DNA from: Neonectria sp. B-13
Taxonomy: Eukaryota > Ascomycota > Sordariomycetes > Hypocreales > Nectriaceae
Assembly (NCBI GenBank): GCA_002682825.1
Contig: NOKP01000027.1
Span: 248,001 to 312,000, forward strand
Length of the DNA stretch: 64,000 nt
Reading direction: 5' to 3'
The notes under the pieces were generated by a model, which made no database searches, was not told the origin of the DNA, and saw only the letters and a program-made list of their open reading frames with translations. A program made the translations under genes and the position numbers. This document shows positions 11,434 to 23,059 of this stretch, one piece after another. How positions within the stretch are numbered: position 1 is the stretch's first letter; each line of letters opens with the position of its first letter.

Positions 11434-12756
11434 TTATGAGTCCGAGTCCGTACTACTCAATGCCTCGACTAATGACGCCTCGTCCCTCTCATCGACCAGC
11501 ACCCCGCTGGCGATATCGTCTGAAAAGGCCACCGTCTTAGCCGACGAAGACTTTCCCGAGGGTTCGAGCACGTCTCCGTTCCACGGTTTGCACTCCTTGA
11601 CATGCTCGCCACAGCGCAAACACGTCCAGCCTTCCCCTTCCTCTCTCTCCAGGCGCGTCGCCAGACAGACAAAACAGTAAATACATCCGCAGGGAATAGT
11701 CTCATACGGGTTGGTTATGTCCGTCTGGGCTGAGCCGATGACGCCACTGGAAGCCGCAGCGGCCATAATTTCTGTCTCCGATGTCGCGTTGTCGTTCTGA
11801 TCCTGGTAGCAGATGGCGCATGTCCTCTCTGGAAGAAATCCGTATTCGCCGTTCGCCTTGTCTCCGTCCTGGGGTCCAGCTCTGACGATTTCCTTTGTTT
11901 TGCGCCAGGTTCGTGTTATCCATCGCCTCCATCGCTGGATGCCGATTAGGGGGAGCACGAAGAGCAGGAACTCTGTAAAGGCATGCCAAACGAGCTGACG
12001 GTTGAGGTACTCGAAGGAGACCTCGCGGCTCACTTGGCTCGTGGGTGGTGCAAGCCTCATCCTCAAAATTCTATCCAGTAGTGTTCGGTATCGCCCATGA
12101 AAGAGAAACACCAAAAAGGAGACGCATGCAGCGGCCGAGTGGACAGTTGACAAGGCAGATGTCAGTCGTGACAATCGTCGCAATCGGGGGCTAGGCTCAT
12201 CATAGCCATCTTCGCGCTCCACGAGCCAGTCCTCCCATCTCGTCCAGCCGTAATTTCCAAGAACCGTCACCAATCCGTACAGGGACTTTTGCGCCTTTGA
12301 CGGAGGCGTGAGTATGGGACCGTTCCTCCTCGCGTCGGTGTATTGCAGGTTCTGGAGAGCCGCGCCATAAGTCGCATCGTGGTCCCAGACAGTGAGCTTG
12401 AACAACACTGCCCTCAGGGCCAACATGATCTCAGCCGACCAGTCATCGTGAAGATGCCCGCCGCCAAAGTACTTGAGCGCCTCGCACACTTGGTCCTTCA
12501 GGATGCCCACCAACTCCCCGTCTAGTAGTTCTGCATCCACCTGCCCCACGCGAAACTCGGGTCGCGTGCCTTCTCTCGTAGAGATAGTATCCCAGGCGGA
12601 CCCGATCCGGTTCAAGGGGAAGGGCAGGCGCTCGAGGTTGGCTCGGGCTCGGGAAGATTGCCGAGCAGCGGCGATGAGAGCCACAGACTCGGCCTCGCGG
12701 GCTTGGCGACGGGCGGCGACGCGCCGTTGCGCTTGAATGAAGCTTGAGTCGGTCAT
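11434..12756 (-). CDS. pex2: Peroxisome biogenesis factor 2 (RING E3 of the import machinery)
   Basis: Single exon, 440 residues. PEX2, with PEX10 and PEX12, forms the peroxisomal membrane ubiquitin-ligase complex that ubiquitinates the PEX5 receptor for recycling. The central part has the Pex2/Pex12 N-terminal domain pattern: W-x-x-E-x2-L-x-L-R, then KAQKSLYGLVTVLGNYGW, then two hydrophobic membrane stretches. The C-terminus has a RING: CAICYQ, then PCGCIYCFVCLATRL and CLRCGEHV (about residues 318-390). A Ser/Asp-rich tail follows. The frame extends upstream to 12864, but those 36 codons cover a 14-bp tandem repeat, so I prefer the ATG at 12756 (MTDSSF). Divergent from the Zn2Cys6 gene across 1.7 kb. 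Confidence 0.93.
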   Translation of the reverse strand: MTDSSFIQAQRRVAARRQAREAESVALIAAARQSSRARANLERLPFPLNRIGSAWDTISTREGTRPEFRVGQVDAELLDGELVGILKDQVCEALKYFGGGHLHDDWSAEIMLALRAVLFKLTVWDHDATYGAALQNLQYTDARRNGPILTPPSKAQKSLYGLVTVLGNYGWTRWEDWLVEREDGYDEPSPRLRRLSRLTSALSTVHSAAACVSFLVFLFHGRYRTLLDRILRMRLAPPTSQVSREVSFEYLNRQLVWHAFTEFLLFVLPLIGIQRWRRWITRTWRKTKEIVRAGPQDGDKANGEYGFLPERTCAICYQDQNDNATSETEIMAAAASSGVIGSAQTDITNPYETIPCGCIYCFVCLATRLEREEGEGWTCLRCGEHVKECKPWNGDVLEPSGKSSSAKTVAFSDDIASGVLVDERDEASLVEALSSTDSDS

Positions 12757-14420
12757 CGGGGAGGAATCATCGGCGCAGTCGATGTCGAAGTCGAGATGTC
12801 GAAGTCGAGATGTCGAAGGTCGCAAGTAAGGAACACGGACAACTGGGGTTGAGCGGAGCCACATGACGATGGTGCTGACTTAATATCGCCTCGGGTGTCC
12901 AAGGGCCGAGGTTTTGTCGAGAGGAGCTGCGAGCTTGGGATTTAGCGCCGGGGCATGCGCCGCTAAGCTCCCAGGACCACTTGCCACCACTGTCCACTGG
13001 CAGGTCCCACCAGTGACGGTACATACTAGCAATTACGATTCTCTAAGTGCACTTCGTCGGCCAACCTCCTCGGCGTTCATTCACATCTCCATCGACATGT
13101 GGCAAGACTTGATCTAGCAATCCTCCCAGATTTCCAGACGTCCAGCAACCCGGGATCCAGTAAGCAGGCGACTTTCAATATCCCTGCCACTTTCTTCTTT
13201 TGCGGGTCAATCGTCATGACGTGCATGCATACCAACAGACCAACTACGTTGTGTTGGTGATGCTCAACGATCCACCACACCCGATTGCTATGTCTCAAGA
13301 TGCCTCGTCTACCTCCAGTGAGAGTGTTTTCCTCCCACCCCTGGCATAGTTGCCCAATTGCCTCGTTGCCGAAATGACCTGATCGATTCCCAGCTGCCTT
13401 CTGCCAGTGGAACAATGTGCAAACATGGGCTCAGGCTCCCACACATGTGAGACATACAGACCTGTTGGGGGTTTTTATATGTCCGAGCGACGGCTCTCAG
13501 CAGCTCCATTCAAGGGCCACGCCAAGCATCTACTAATAGCAAATTTAACAAGTGTCACAAATCATCGAGTAAGACGGTCAAGGTCCCCTCAAAGCTTGAT
13601 CCTTGCCCTTTGACAGGCCTTCATGTTACACCTCTGTCTGGCAACTTGTGGAAGTTGCAGGAATATCTACCAACACCGCACACCAGGACTGCCTTCTCAG
13701 ATCGCGAGGGGTGTCGGCGGCAGGTGCGAGTCACGGTGAGTTGGGTATTAACGGCGAATTAGCACAGGGCAGAGTCCAGCTCTTGCATCATCATGTCCAC
13801 ACAATCAATAACCCACATCTTCAGCGTGACCGTCTTCATCAGCCGTACAGAATATCATCTACCAAATTCAACTCTTGTCGACAAGACTTTCGTCACCGCC
13901 GATTGTGGGACCTTTTGGTTTTCATTTTATTTAACTCCCTAGCCTGGACCAGTCGATGAGTTTGGACGATTTGTCTCGAACTTCATCTTGGAACCCAAAT
14001 CCAAGCCACTAGCCGTCACACCGTAAGCCAATATTATGCCATTGTTCTGGTTTATGAATGCAAGCCTCCAGGTCCTAGCAGTTCTATCTCCCAATCAGAA
14101 CGCCTGCTGAGAATGTTCTAGCCCTGGTGATTGCAGCTTCTGTCGTGCATGCGGCATCTTGATCACAAACATTCGACCCAACAAGGCTGGCGTTACGGAA
14201 CCGTTGGCCCCATCCCTCGCATAAAGTTGTCATTCTCGTTTCCCCGGCCCCTAGACATTATATGGCACGGTCCTTCTAGGGCAAACCAGTTTCCTGCTCC
14301 AGGCCGCCCAGGCTGTGTTTTGTTCACGCGTTAGTACCACCCAACAGTCAAGATTCGCAGGGACCTCACTCTACCTCCTCGCCTCTCGCCGGTAGGCATC
14401 TTTTTCTCTGAAACATCATT
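12757..14420. other. Divergent intergenic region pex2 / Zn2Cys6 regulator
   Basis: 1.66 kb shared upstream region of two divergent genes. It holds a 14-bp repeat at 12781-12817 and otherwise only short frame-random ORFs. The last 80 bp before 14421 are CT-rich, consistent with a transcription start for the regulator. Confidence 0.6.
12781..12817. repeat. 14-bp tandem repeat GATGTCGAAGTCGA, about 2.6 copies
   Basis: Two perfect units plus a 9-bp partial unit just upstream of the preferred pex2 start codon. Useful mainly as evidence that the longer N-terminal extension is not protein coding. Confidence 0.85.
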
Positions 14421-16390
14421 ATGGATTCGTCTAGAAGCGACTTCGCTTCGAAATTCCAGTCAGGTGCGGCCCCCCTGCGTGCCGGACCAGTTGGTTCTCG
14501 AGCGACAGTCAGAGCCTCCTTGGCATGCGTCTCCTGCCGGACCAGACATGTCAGATGCGACTCCGGCTTGCCCGCCTGTGGGCGCTGTCAACAGGAGGAC
14601 AAGAGTTGTGTCTATCCCAAATCACGCCGTGGGATTAAGGACCAGGTGAAGCGGGACTTGATCAAGGACGAAGTTACCTTGACCCAACCCTCTGATAACA
14701 CCCCATCTCCGAATTTTGCAGGCGTCCGCATCCCGGCAAAGGTCACGAAGCAGCTTCCTGGAGGCTGGGTGGCAGACCCTGAGCCTCGAAGAACTCGATC
14801 CATCAATTACTTGTTTGGTCTCTACTACGCCTATTTCCACGACTCCCACCCTTGGCTGCCGCCGAAGCAAATAATGTTCCGCCTCATCGAAGGCCGTCCA
14901 GACGAGTTCGATTTCATGATGGCGATGATTCTTTACATTGGATCGATTTATTCAAACAACGTAGACACGGCTGAACTCCGTCAAAGAGCCTACGATATTG
15001 CATCAGGACCGTTACCGGGAACAGTCTGGTGTGTGCAAGCATTGTTGTGCCTCAGTATTGCAGCCTACGGAGAGAGATACAGCAATCTTGGCGGCCATTT
15101 GTTCCAGAGGTCGCTTGACATGGCGTTGGAGCTGGGATTGCACAATAAGAGCTTCGCTGACGCAGAAAGCAACCCCATCTTGGCCGAGTCGTACCGAAGA
15201 ACATACTGGGCATTGTATCTGCACGGGTCGCTGCGGACAGTACGAGAGCATTTGGGTCATTTCCAGCTCTACTACACGCCCGCAACAACGGATCTACCTT
15301 GTGAAGAGTGGGAGTATCAGGCTGGAGTCAGTCAAATTGAGCCTTGCTCGTCCACCCGCCACTACCCCCTTTGCTAACACTTGATTAGAGTATCCCAACA
15401 CCTGTGTCTGTCGAGGAATTTCACCAGAAGGTATCCTCACGGAATCATTCTTCATGGGCCTACCTCGTCGATTTGGTTCGAATCAGCGGTGAGTACGTCG
15501 TGCCACTCCTCAATGTGGGCATTGGGGCAGAACCAGAGGCCGTCGACTCGGCAGACTACCGCATTGTATCTTGGCTTCTACAACTTCCCCAATGGAAAAA
15601 AGAATTGGTTGATCCAGATGGAGCAGTCGATATGATTTTGTATCACGCGGTGGGTTGACACGTTTTTTTTTATAACGCCATGGCGTTGAAACTAACATGG
15701 TTGTATAGATAGGCATCGCCCATGGGTAGGTTGAAAGGTCTCGAAGGCAGGTCAACTAAAGACTAACACGAGAGGTGTAGTCTTCGGATCCGAATCCAAC
15801 TCCACCTTCACGGTGCCGGGGTGCAGTTCCGAGTCCCTAACCTGGTCAGAGAGGGCCCCATCTTCCGGCCCTCATCCCTACTCCCATCCAACGTCACCAC
15901 GATATCGCATCCATGGCTGTACGGGCCGATAGCACTTCAGGGATCACTCGCCCTAATGGGCCTTTTCAAAAGCCACCTACCACCAGAGAAGTTCTCGCCG
16001 TCCTGTGCTTTGGGTCTTGAGCGAGCTGTAATGCCTCTGCTAGACACATATCTCTTTGCAGATAGCAAAACACGGTTTTTGAAGGACAGGATCATGCTTT
16101 TGGCAAATGTCCTCGGCAAAGCAGGGGAGTTCTGGCCGATAGCAAAGTCGGCGTCGGAGGACATCGTCGGAGCAATCGAAGGGGCAGACGATTCCGATAG
16201 GCAAGAGGGCTTGGAACTGGCTGGTTTAGAGCGACTAATCGATGATACGGTGTCTTCACCGGCGGGCGAAGACGTCTTCTGCGCTGATTTGCTGAAGGCG
16301 ACTGGGGAGATGGATGTTCGGGCTGAGCAAATGTCGGCAACGCCTGATGCGACACAATGGACTTTGGCGGTAGAAGATCAATGGACATAG
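14421..16390 (+). CDS. Zn2Cys6 fungal transcription factor
   Basis: Four exons, 14421..15326, 15389..15649, 15709..15725 and 15781..16390, encode 597 residues. The zinc cluster occupies residues 36-63 with spacing C-x2-C-x6-C-x6-C-x2-C-x6-C, followed by a CVYPKSRRG linker typical of the class. The middle region (about 120-330) matches the pattern of the fungal-specific transcription factor domain: YLFGLYYAYFHDSHPWLP, then LCLSIAAYGERYSNLGGHLFQRSLDMALELGLH in two blocks, then RRTYWALYLHGSLR. The C-terminal half is helical. The third exon is only 17 nt, flanked by introns of 59 and 55 nt with good CTAAC branch sites. It restores frame between IGIAHG and LRIRIQL, so I accept it. Target genes are unknown; no metabolic cluster lies beside it. 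Confidence 0.92.
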
Positions 16391-17303
16391 CTGGCGGCGT
16401 CTTATTTTGACTTTATGAATATGGGTATCATTCCTGGTACAAGGGTCGGGAACGGTGGGTTAGCGGGAGGTTTCCAACCTGCTTGTGAGAGCACGGGTGG
16501 TAAGAGGAGAAGAACAGATACGTCATATGCATGGCATCCACGTGGTAGGTAGGCATTTCGCCGATTGACACGGATAACAAGATGGATGATGGTGCAGTTG
16601 TTGATAAGAAAGATTATTACCCTGTAGTCTGTCTGTTGGTGTTCACGCGCCTCGGTCACATGGTCACACTGGGTCGCACTGGGTCGGAACTGGGCCACAG
16701 CGTCCATTGGCCGCCTGGGGCGCTATGCAGGGGCCCCGCGAGGACCCGCTGCGGCGCCACAAATGGTCCCCCACTCGCCCCCGGCCAGCGGCAGTCCCAC
16801 CTCGATCCAAACTCGCCGCCTACACCATTCTCGAGTCAACAACAAAACAACCACAACCACATCCAGCGCTATTGTCTCCCAACGCAACAACGCGCCCAGG
16901 CAACCCCCCCCCCCTCCGAGGCTGCCTTGCAAACCGCCGTGCACGCCATCACCCCCGCCGTGAACTGCACAACCCCGATGACTCATTTGTTTGCCCCAAG
17001 GTTCCAGCGCCGTGAATACCAGCAACCCCGGTCCGGCATTTCCAAGCATCCCCGCCGGCATCCACCTAGATACCTGACCTAAGCTACGAATACCAATATA
17101 CGTATATATATATATATATATATCAGCCTGCCCAGGCACCTACGAATACATTGAAACTCAATCGATGCGGAGTCCCGTCCCGTTACATTCGTTCTTCGCC
17201 ACCACGACGTAACGCGGCGCGAACCTGACTTCGTCTCGGCCGATCTTCCACTCGTTCGCCCAACACCGTCGGCTGCCTCTCGTTGCCAGCGAGATTGGAC
17301 GCC
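16391..17303. other. Intergenic region, Zn2Cys6 regulator to membrane protein
   Basis: 913 bp, same-strand neighbours. Contains a short TA microsatellite (17103-17122) and a CCCCCCCC run near 16911. No supported ORF. Confidence 0.6.
17103..17122. repeat. (TA)10 microsatellite
   Basis: Uninterrupted TA dinucleotides about 180 bp upstream of the next gene's start codon. Confidence 0.9.
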
Positions 17304-19112
17304 ATGTCGCCCTCGTCGTCGCGACGCCGCCTTCGTGCTGAAGACTCGTGGCGCATGGTAGAGGGCGAAAACGACTCCTTCGACACCAGCATCCTGGCTT
17401 CCTTCGAATCCTCTCCGCCCGCGCCGCCTTCGTCCTCCTCCACTGGCTTGCCTACACAGCCCTTCTCCCAGGATGGCCTGAGCTTCGCCTCCCAAGACAG
17501 CATCCGCGACTTCGCTGCGAACCCCGACGACGAGCAGGTAATCCTGCGCGAGCCCTTTCGCCCCAGCCTCTCGGGCATCAACGTCAGCGCAAGCGGCAAC
17601 AGCGCCTTCCGTACACCAGACCCCGAGTTTCGCATGCCCCGCGTCGATATCGGCAGTGAGGGGACGGGGAGTGGGAGGACGATACGGGGGCTGGGCATCG
17701 GCTTTGGCGGCGGAGATGATAGCGGCGTGAGGAGACGGGGCAATCCTTCGCATGGGAGCCCTTCAAAACAGAGGAGCGGTCGGAGGCGATATGACGGCCA
17801 AGATAACGACTATTATCGCCGAGAGTCTCGCCAGGAGCGGCATAGAACCATCCAGGGTAAACTCGCCGAGTCTATCCCCAACGCCCTCTTTGGAATTTTC
17901 GCATGGCTCTTTGGTGTTGTCGGTCTCGCTTTCCGATACGCCCAGCGGCCTCTCGCCATCCTTCTGGCCATATATCTCTCATTTGGCGGCATCATCATCG
18001 CTCAAAACATGGCTACTCGATCCATCACCGCCTCGCTTTCTCCGCTATGCCGCCTTCCCGGTGCCTCGTTCCTCAATCTCCCCTTCTGCCCGGGCGTAGA
18101 CACCATCATCACCGACCCCAGTGGGCCTCCTCCAGCGCCTGTCGAGTTCGATGATCTCATGTCTGTGCAGGCGCAGTTCGAGCAGGTCCTGGAGAAGAGT
18201 GCCGACGGCGTCTCGCTTCCCTTTGAGATGAAGCGCTCTGAGACAGCGATTCGCGACCTACGGAGTCTTGTTCGTCACAGCGACCTACAAGCTCGCGACG
18301 AGCTCCTCTTCGAGTTTGATGGCTATGTCGATACGGCCCGTCGTACGGCATCGGACTTGCAAAAGTTCAACACTCATGTTGGCTCTGCCGTCGATGCAGT
18401 GATCAGCATAAACCGCTGGACCTCCCGATATATCGACACATTGGCCCCTGAATCACCCGACGACCTCAACTTGCCGCCCTCAGCCCTCGTCGGTTGGACT
18501 TCCTGGTTGTTCCACCCCTTCCAGCCCACTGGCGATCATATGTTTAACGAGCGTATCCTACTCGACAAGTATATCGAGCATACGGCGCTCGTCTCGGAGC
18601 GCATTGCCACCCTTATTCTTGAGGCACAGGCCGTCCTCCGCCTGCTCACAAAGGCCGAAGATCACCTCGGCCTCATCTACGATATCACGTCGCGGTCCTC
18701 CGCTGACACCGCTCAGCGCCGTGACTCCGTGCTTTGGACCATCTGGACGCTCGTCGGCGCAAACTCGGCGCGCCTTAACAACCTCGCTCAGCAGCTCGCC
18801 CTCCTCCGCCAGGTCGACACGCAGCGATCCTCCGCCGTCGCCCAGGTCAACGCCCTCATCCTCGAGCTCGAGGCTATCCAAGCTGGGCTCGGAGACCTGC
18901 GCGACCGCGTTGCCGAGCCCGCCCTGCTGCAGAACTCCAACGGCCCGGCCATTCCCCTGACCGTTCACATCGAGACCATCGACCGCGGCGTTGAGCGTCT
19001 CGAGGATGCCCGCCGCCGTATCCGCGCCGCCGAGAACGACCGCGTGCGTGATGCCTTGGTCAACGGCGGCCTGCGCGATAGCGAGCGGATGATCGAGGCG
19101 GAGCGCAATTAG
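17304..19112 (+). CDS. Two-span membrane protein with long coiled-coil tail, family not recognised
   Basis: Single exon, 602 residues, start at the ATG of MSPSSSRRR; the two upstream in-frame codon sets lack an ATG. Residues 1-190 are Ser/Pro/Arg-rich and look disordered. Two hydrophobic segments lie at about 194-212 and 215-233, separated by only a few residues (a hairpin). After a short Cys-containing loop the rest (about 270-600) is almost wholly alpha-helical with heptad-like Leu/Ala spacing. The protein ends in an Arg/Glu-rich helix. No catalytic motif is seen. The architecture (disordered head, hairpin, long helical domain) suggests an organelle or nuclear-envelope membrane scaffold, but that is inference. 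It is convergent with the RING ligase gene. Confidence 0.85.
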   Translation: MSPSSSRRRLRAEDSWRMVEGENDSFDTSILASFESSPPAPPSSSSTGLPTQPFSQDGLSFASQDSIRDFAANPDDEQVILREPFRPSLSGINVSASGNSAFRTPDPEFRMPRVDIGSEGTGSGRTIRGLGIGFGGGDDSGVRRRGNPSHGSPSKQRSGRRRYDGQDNDYYRRESRQERHRTIQGKLAESIPNALFGIFAWLFGVVGLAFRYAQRPLAILLAIYLSFGGIIIAQNMATRSITASLSPLCRLPGASFLNLPFCPGVDTIITDPSGPPPAPVEFDDLMSVQAQFEQVLEKSADGVSLPFEMKRSETAIRDLRSLVRHSDLQARDELLFEFDGYVDTARRTASDLQKFNTHVGSAVDAVISINRWTSRYIDTLAPESPDDLNLPPSALVGWTSWLFHPFQPTGDHMFNERILLDKYIEHTALVSERIATLILEAQAVLRLLTKAEDHLGLIYDITSRSSADTAQRRDSVLWTIWTLVGANSARLNNLAQQLALLRQVDTQRSSAVAQVNALILELEAIQAGLGDLRDRVAEPALLQNSNGPAIPLTVHIETIDRGVERLEDARRRIRAAENDRVRDALVNGGLRDSERMIEAERN

Positions 19113-19999
19113 TTAATCTAGAAGGGACTAAAGCCAGGTGATCTTCAGACACTGGCATGGAAAGGAACGGACGGTGGCGTTTACATGAAGCGATAATGCT
19201 GCGGCGTACATATTTTGCTTGGGCGTACAGGCGCACCTGGGGATTTACGATACCAGAGACTGGACACTGAAACGCACATGGATGACGTATGTAACTCAAA
19301 CGCAGGCAGTGAATTTTTGGATAACATGAGAATAAAATGGTTTATTTTCAGCTTCCTAGCAAGGATTAAACGTGATGTTTTCAGATTCCTCGCGATTCTT
19401 GTCTCCAGCCTTTCACAACTGTGATATATTCTCTTGAATCCAGGAGGCGCTGTAACACGCCTATCTGTGCATGTTACGTATCCTCCAAGCTTATATGCGT
19501 TGGCTGGGCAGCCTCTGCCCGCAAGACTCGCACACAGCCGCGTGCTCGGTCGCTTCGATCATGAATCACAAAATACGCAGGCCTCCCAGGGCCGTTGCTG
19601 ATATGCATGGCAAGCGGTTCCCGTGCACGAAGCATTCGTCCTGCTCATAATCTAAGAGTCCCCTAACGAGTAGTCTCCTCGCTTGACCCTTCCTTCCGCC
19701 TCCCAGCTAAAATTGGGAGGTATCTCTTAGCTATGACCCAGTACTTCCACCACTTACTCCTTGTATACGCCCATGCCCACTGTTAAAATGTTAAAACCAA
19801 GCCAACGCCAAAAAATCCATGTTATCCAAAAACCAGACCTCTGGTTCATCATGATTGTAGTCGTCAAGGGCTGCCTCGTTGCCCAACTCCTCGATCCAAA
19901 AGCCCTGCCCACATAATCAAGAACGCCGTTGCCATGTTTCGCAAAAATTGTTGCGGATGAAATGCCGTTTAATGCCTTTGCAATCGAACCTAGGCCGTT
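19113..19999. other. Convergent intergenic region
   Basis: 887 bp between two convergent genes, AT-richer than coding DNA, with no supported ORF. Presumably two 3' UTRs. Confidence 0.6.
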
Positions 20000-22302
20000 T
20001 TAAAAATATCCCGGGAACACCTTTGATAACCCACGCCGCCCTGTTGAGAGAATTAAAAGCTGCGCAAGATGAACGCATGATTGCTAAGAGGTACTCACAT
20101 ATTGCCCGTTGTTGATCCGGATCGTCGAACGGTGCATTTTTGGCCGCAATCTCCCTCATACGTGCTCGGGCGAACGAGGAAGGACTCTTCCGTCCCATGA
20201 TCGACCTGGTTATTAGCTCGGAATTTTCTGGCTGCGTCGGGAGCAAATTCAGGGTCCGGGGTCGTGTTCGTCGAGACTTCGCTATCCTTGCTGGGGCGGG
20301 CGTTGTGGTGTTCGTTGCTGGCTCCTCAGAGCTCGAGCCGGAGACGGGAGTGAGGGTTGTGTTTGGGGCGGTGACTGGTTCTTCGCTGATCATTGGTGTC
20401 GATTCTCTTGCTGGAACTGCTTTGGGTTTTGCTATTTCCAAGGGAACCAGGCGTGACACATTAGGAGGCGAGGTCGCCGAGGAGGAACGGAAAAGTCGTC
20501 TGCCCCATCCTTTAAGCTTGCTGTCATGGGACTCTTCTGACAAGTCATCAAAGTCAACCCTTTCTCGTAGTCGTCGAAGTGCGCGTTCACGACGAACCAT
20601 CCCGTTAGTAATTTGGGGGCTGTATCCTCGAGGTAGCATGCTCTGTTTACACACAGGACAGAGAGAACTGTTCTGGGAGAGAAACTCGTCGATGCATTCG
20701 GGGTGGAATATATGGCCGCAAGGAAGCTCCCGAATGATTGAATGCCGGTGCTCAAAGTTGACTAAGCAAATATGACAGCTAGGCTGGACGTTGGTAGCGG
20801 TTGTATCACCGTTGCGCCCAATGCTGCGTCGCTTGCTTCGGACGCTGGTCGTGGATCTTATGCTGCGTTGATCTTGTCTGCGACCGCTTCGTGAAGCTCG
20901 AGCAGACCCGGGGGTTGGGGGTGGGCCCATGGTTTCCGGGTCGGCATTGTATGTGAAGAGAGGGAAATCTCTGATGTGGGCTGGCGGTACTGTCAGGCGC
21001 TTGATGCCCATGGCCTCGAGGTCGACCTCGCCTGACTGAACTCGACGCTTCAGAGATTGCCGATGACGCCTTTGGACGAGGTGCATGGTGCAAGAAACGG
21101 CAGTGATAATGAGGAGGAGTGCACCGAGGACGATGAGGAAGAAGGCCCAGAGAGGTGGTATGCTGGAATCGTTCTCGAGGGTGAGTTCCGTCCATATACG
21201 AACATAGTCCTTGGGATTGGGACCGTAGAGATCGTTGATTTCGTCGCCGTAGGGGATGTCATCAATATGACCCGAGTAGAGACTCAGCTGTTCCATCATT
21301 GTCTGGCCTTCTCTGCCTGAGATGGCGAAGATGGGAAATTTGTTAGTCTTAACCCATGCCCCGCCATCCTCTAGGTTCCATACAGCGGAGTCGGCATCTT
21401 GAGGCTTGTTGGAGGAGTTGTTGGGTTTGTAGAAAACGAATGCGCGAAGGGGGTCGACACGCGCGGAAGCGAGGTAGGCGAGGGTACAGTCGATGCTGAA
21501 CCAAGGGGCAAGGGCGATGAGATTGTAGTTGGTCGGAGGGAGGTTGTCTCGACGAGTGACATTTTTGGGGATGAAATCGTATTGTTGTTGATCGCAAGCG
21601 GCATTATTGTCAAGGTCAGGGACGTAGAGGAGGCCTTGGATGACGCCATCGAGGGTGTCGGCATTGGTAGTGGTCAAGGTGGTGATGTTGGAGGTGATGC
21701 GCTCCTCATAGGCTAGCTGGCTCTGTTTGCGAAGGGGAACGTTAGTTACGGCGAGAAGCGCTTGAGAGGGCTGAGGCGAGAGGGTGGTCACGTACCGACA
21801 AGGCTGTGAGGTTGCGAATGATTGTCGACGGGACAGTACTGGCGCCACTCCATACCGGATTGCTGAACAGGAGGCTGGGCTAAGGTCAGAAGCTTTCGAG
21901 AAGAGGATGGACAAGGGAATTGTGATAGGAGAAGCAGCAGCAGCAGCAGGACGGCTGTAGTGCGGTAGGGGAGGTTACGACGAAGTTGGACGACGAGGAC
22001 GAGGACGACAATGACGACAAGGCAGGCGACGACTGCGGGGTCCTGGAAGAAGTAACAAATTGGACTTACACGACATTTCGAATCTCGGTGAGCGCTAAGC
22101 AGAGGTCAGTCATCAGGAACCAGTTTGCGGGATGCCAAGGCCGAGACAGAATGGGACGCTTCTTGGCCTCGCCCGCGCCCGCAGGAGCGGGTGAGGAGCG
22201 AGCGGCGACGGGAACGGGAGGGAACGGGGGCGTCTTTGGTGCACTCGGGACTCGGAACTCGCGGGAGGTGAGAAACGAGAAAGGAGAGAGCGACTTACAC
22301 AT
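20000..22302 (-). CDS. PA-TM-RING type ubiquitin ligase (5' end unresolved)
   Basis: Supported exons are complement(20000..20040, 20099..21722, 21796..21874), with a probable further 5' exon ending at 22070. A luminal/extracellular part with several N-x-S/T sites contains a PA-like region (LIALAPWFSIDCTLAYLASA, then FPIFAIS). One strong transmembrane segment (LWAFFLIVLGALLLIITAV) follows. The cytosolic part carries a RING-H2 domain: CHICLVNF, LPCGHIFHPECIDEFL, then CPVCKQSM. The last intron (58 nt, GTGAGT...CAACAG) shifts frame, and the spliced protein ends RRGLSKVFPGYF; unspliced translation would add an unrelated tail. Splicing at 21796/21722 gives NLTALS-SQLAYEE. The leader is uncertain: joining 22070 to 21874 reads NVV-LLFSNPVW, but the initiating Met and signal peptide could not be fixed. 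Likely role: membrane-anchored E3 in the secretory or vacuolar pathway. Confidence 0.82.
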
Positions 22303-23033
22303 TCTTCTAAAACATTCTCAATCATGGGGCGGTAGGCATGATACAGCGTGCACCGACCGCGCGAGAGTGAAGCAGCGGCCAGGGTGACGTTGAAATGGCG
22401 ACGAAGGTTGCGGCGAGGCGAGGCGAGGCGAGGATGCGAGGATTGAAAGGGCAGGCGGCGGCGGGCTGGGTCGACGAGAAGAGCAAGGAGGGAAGCGAGA
22501 GTAAGATGGTCTGGGCGTGGGAGAAAAAGAGTGGAGAGGAGAGCGGCGAGCGGCGAGCGGATGGGGGAGGGTCGGAGAGTGGAGAATGGAGAGACTGGAG
22601 AGAGTGACTGGAGAGAGTGAAAGAGAGAGAGGAGGAGGAGCGATTCAAAGCAAAGCCAACAAACGAAGCAGGAGGGGGAGGGAAACGGGCAGTTCGAAGT
22701 ACGTATTCGTTGGTAAAGACGGGAAGGCGGAAAGAAGGGGGGCGTGGGAGGACGTCGTGGCGCGTAGGTGTGAGGTAGCGTAAGTAGGAGAGGCGTGAAG
22801 TGTGGGTGTGAACTGGAAGTGTGGACGCAGATGGGACTTGCAGGTAGCAAAGGTCCAAAGGAAGGCACTACCGTGGTAGGGTTGGAGGAAGAAAGGAATG
22901 TGCGAAGTGGCTCTACCGGTAGCGGATTGCGAGGCAGGGATGACGTACTTAGGCGTGCAAAGGGACGAGACGATAAGATGGAATCTTTGAGACGAGATCG
23001 ATGCACAGACGTCGACAGACAAAAAGACAGACA

Positions 23034-23059
23034 GACACACACACACACACACACACACA
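23034..23059. repeat. (AC)n microsatellite, about 13 units
   Basis: Uninterrupted AC dinucleotides, preceded by a short GACA-rich run. In non-coding DNA. Confidence 0.92.
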
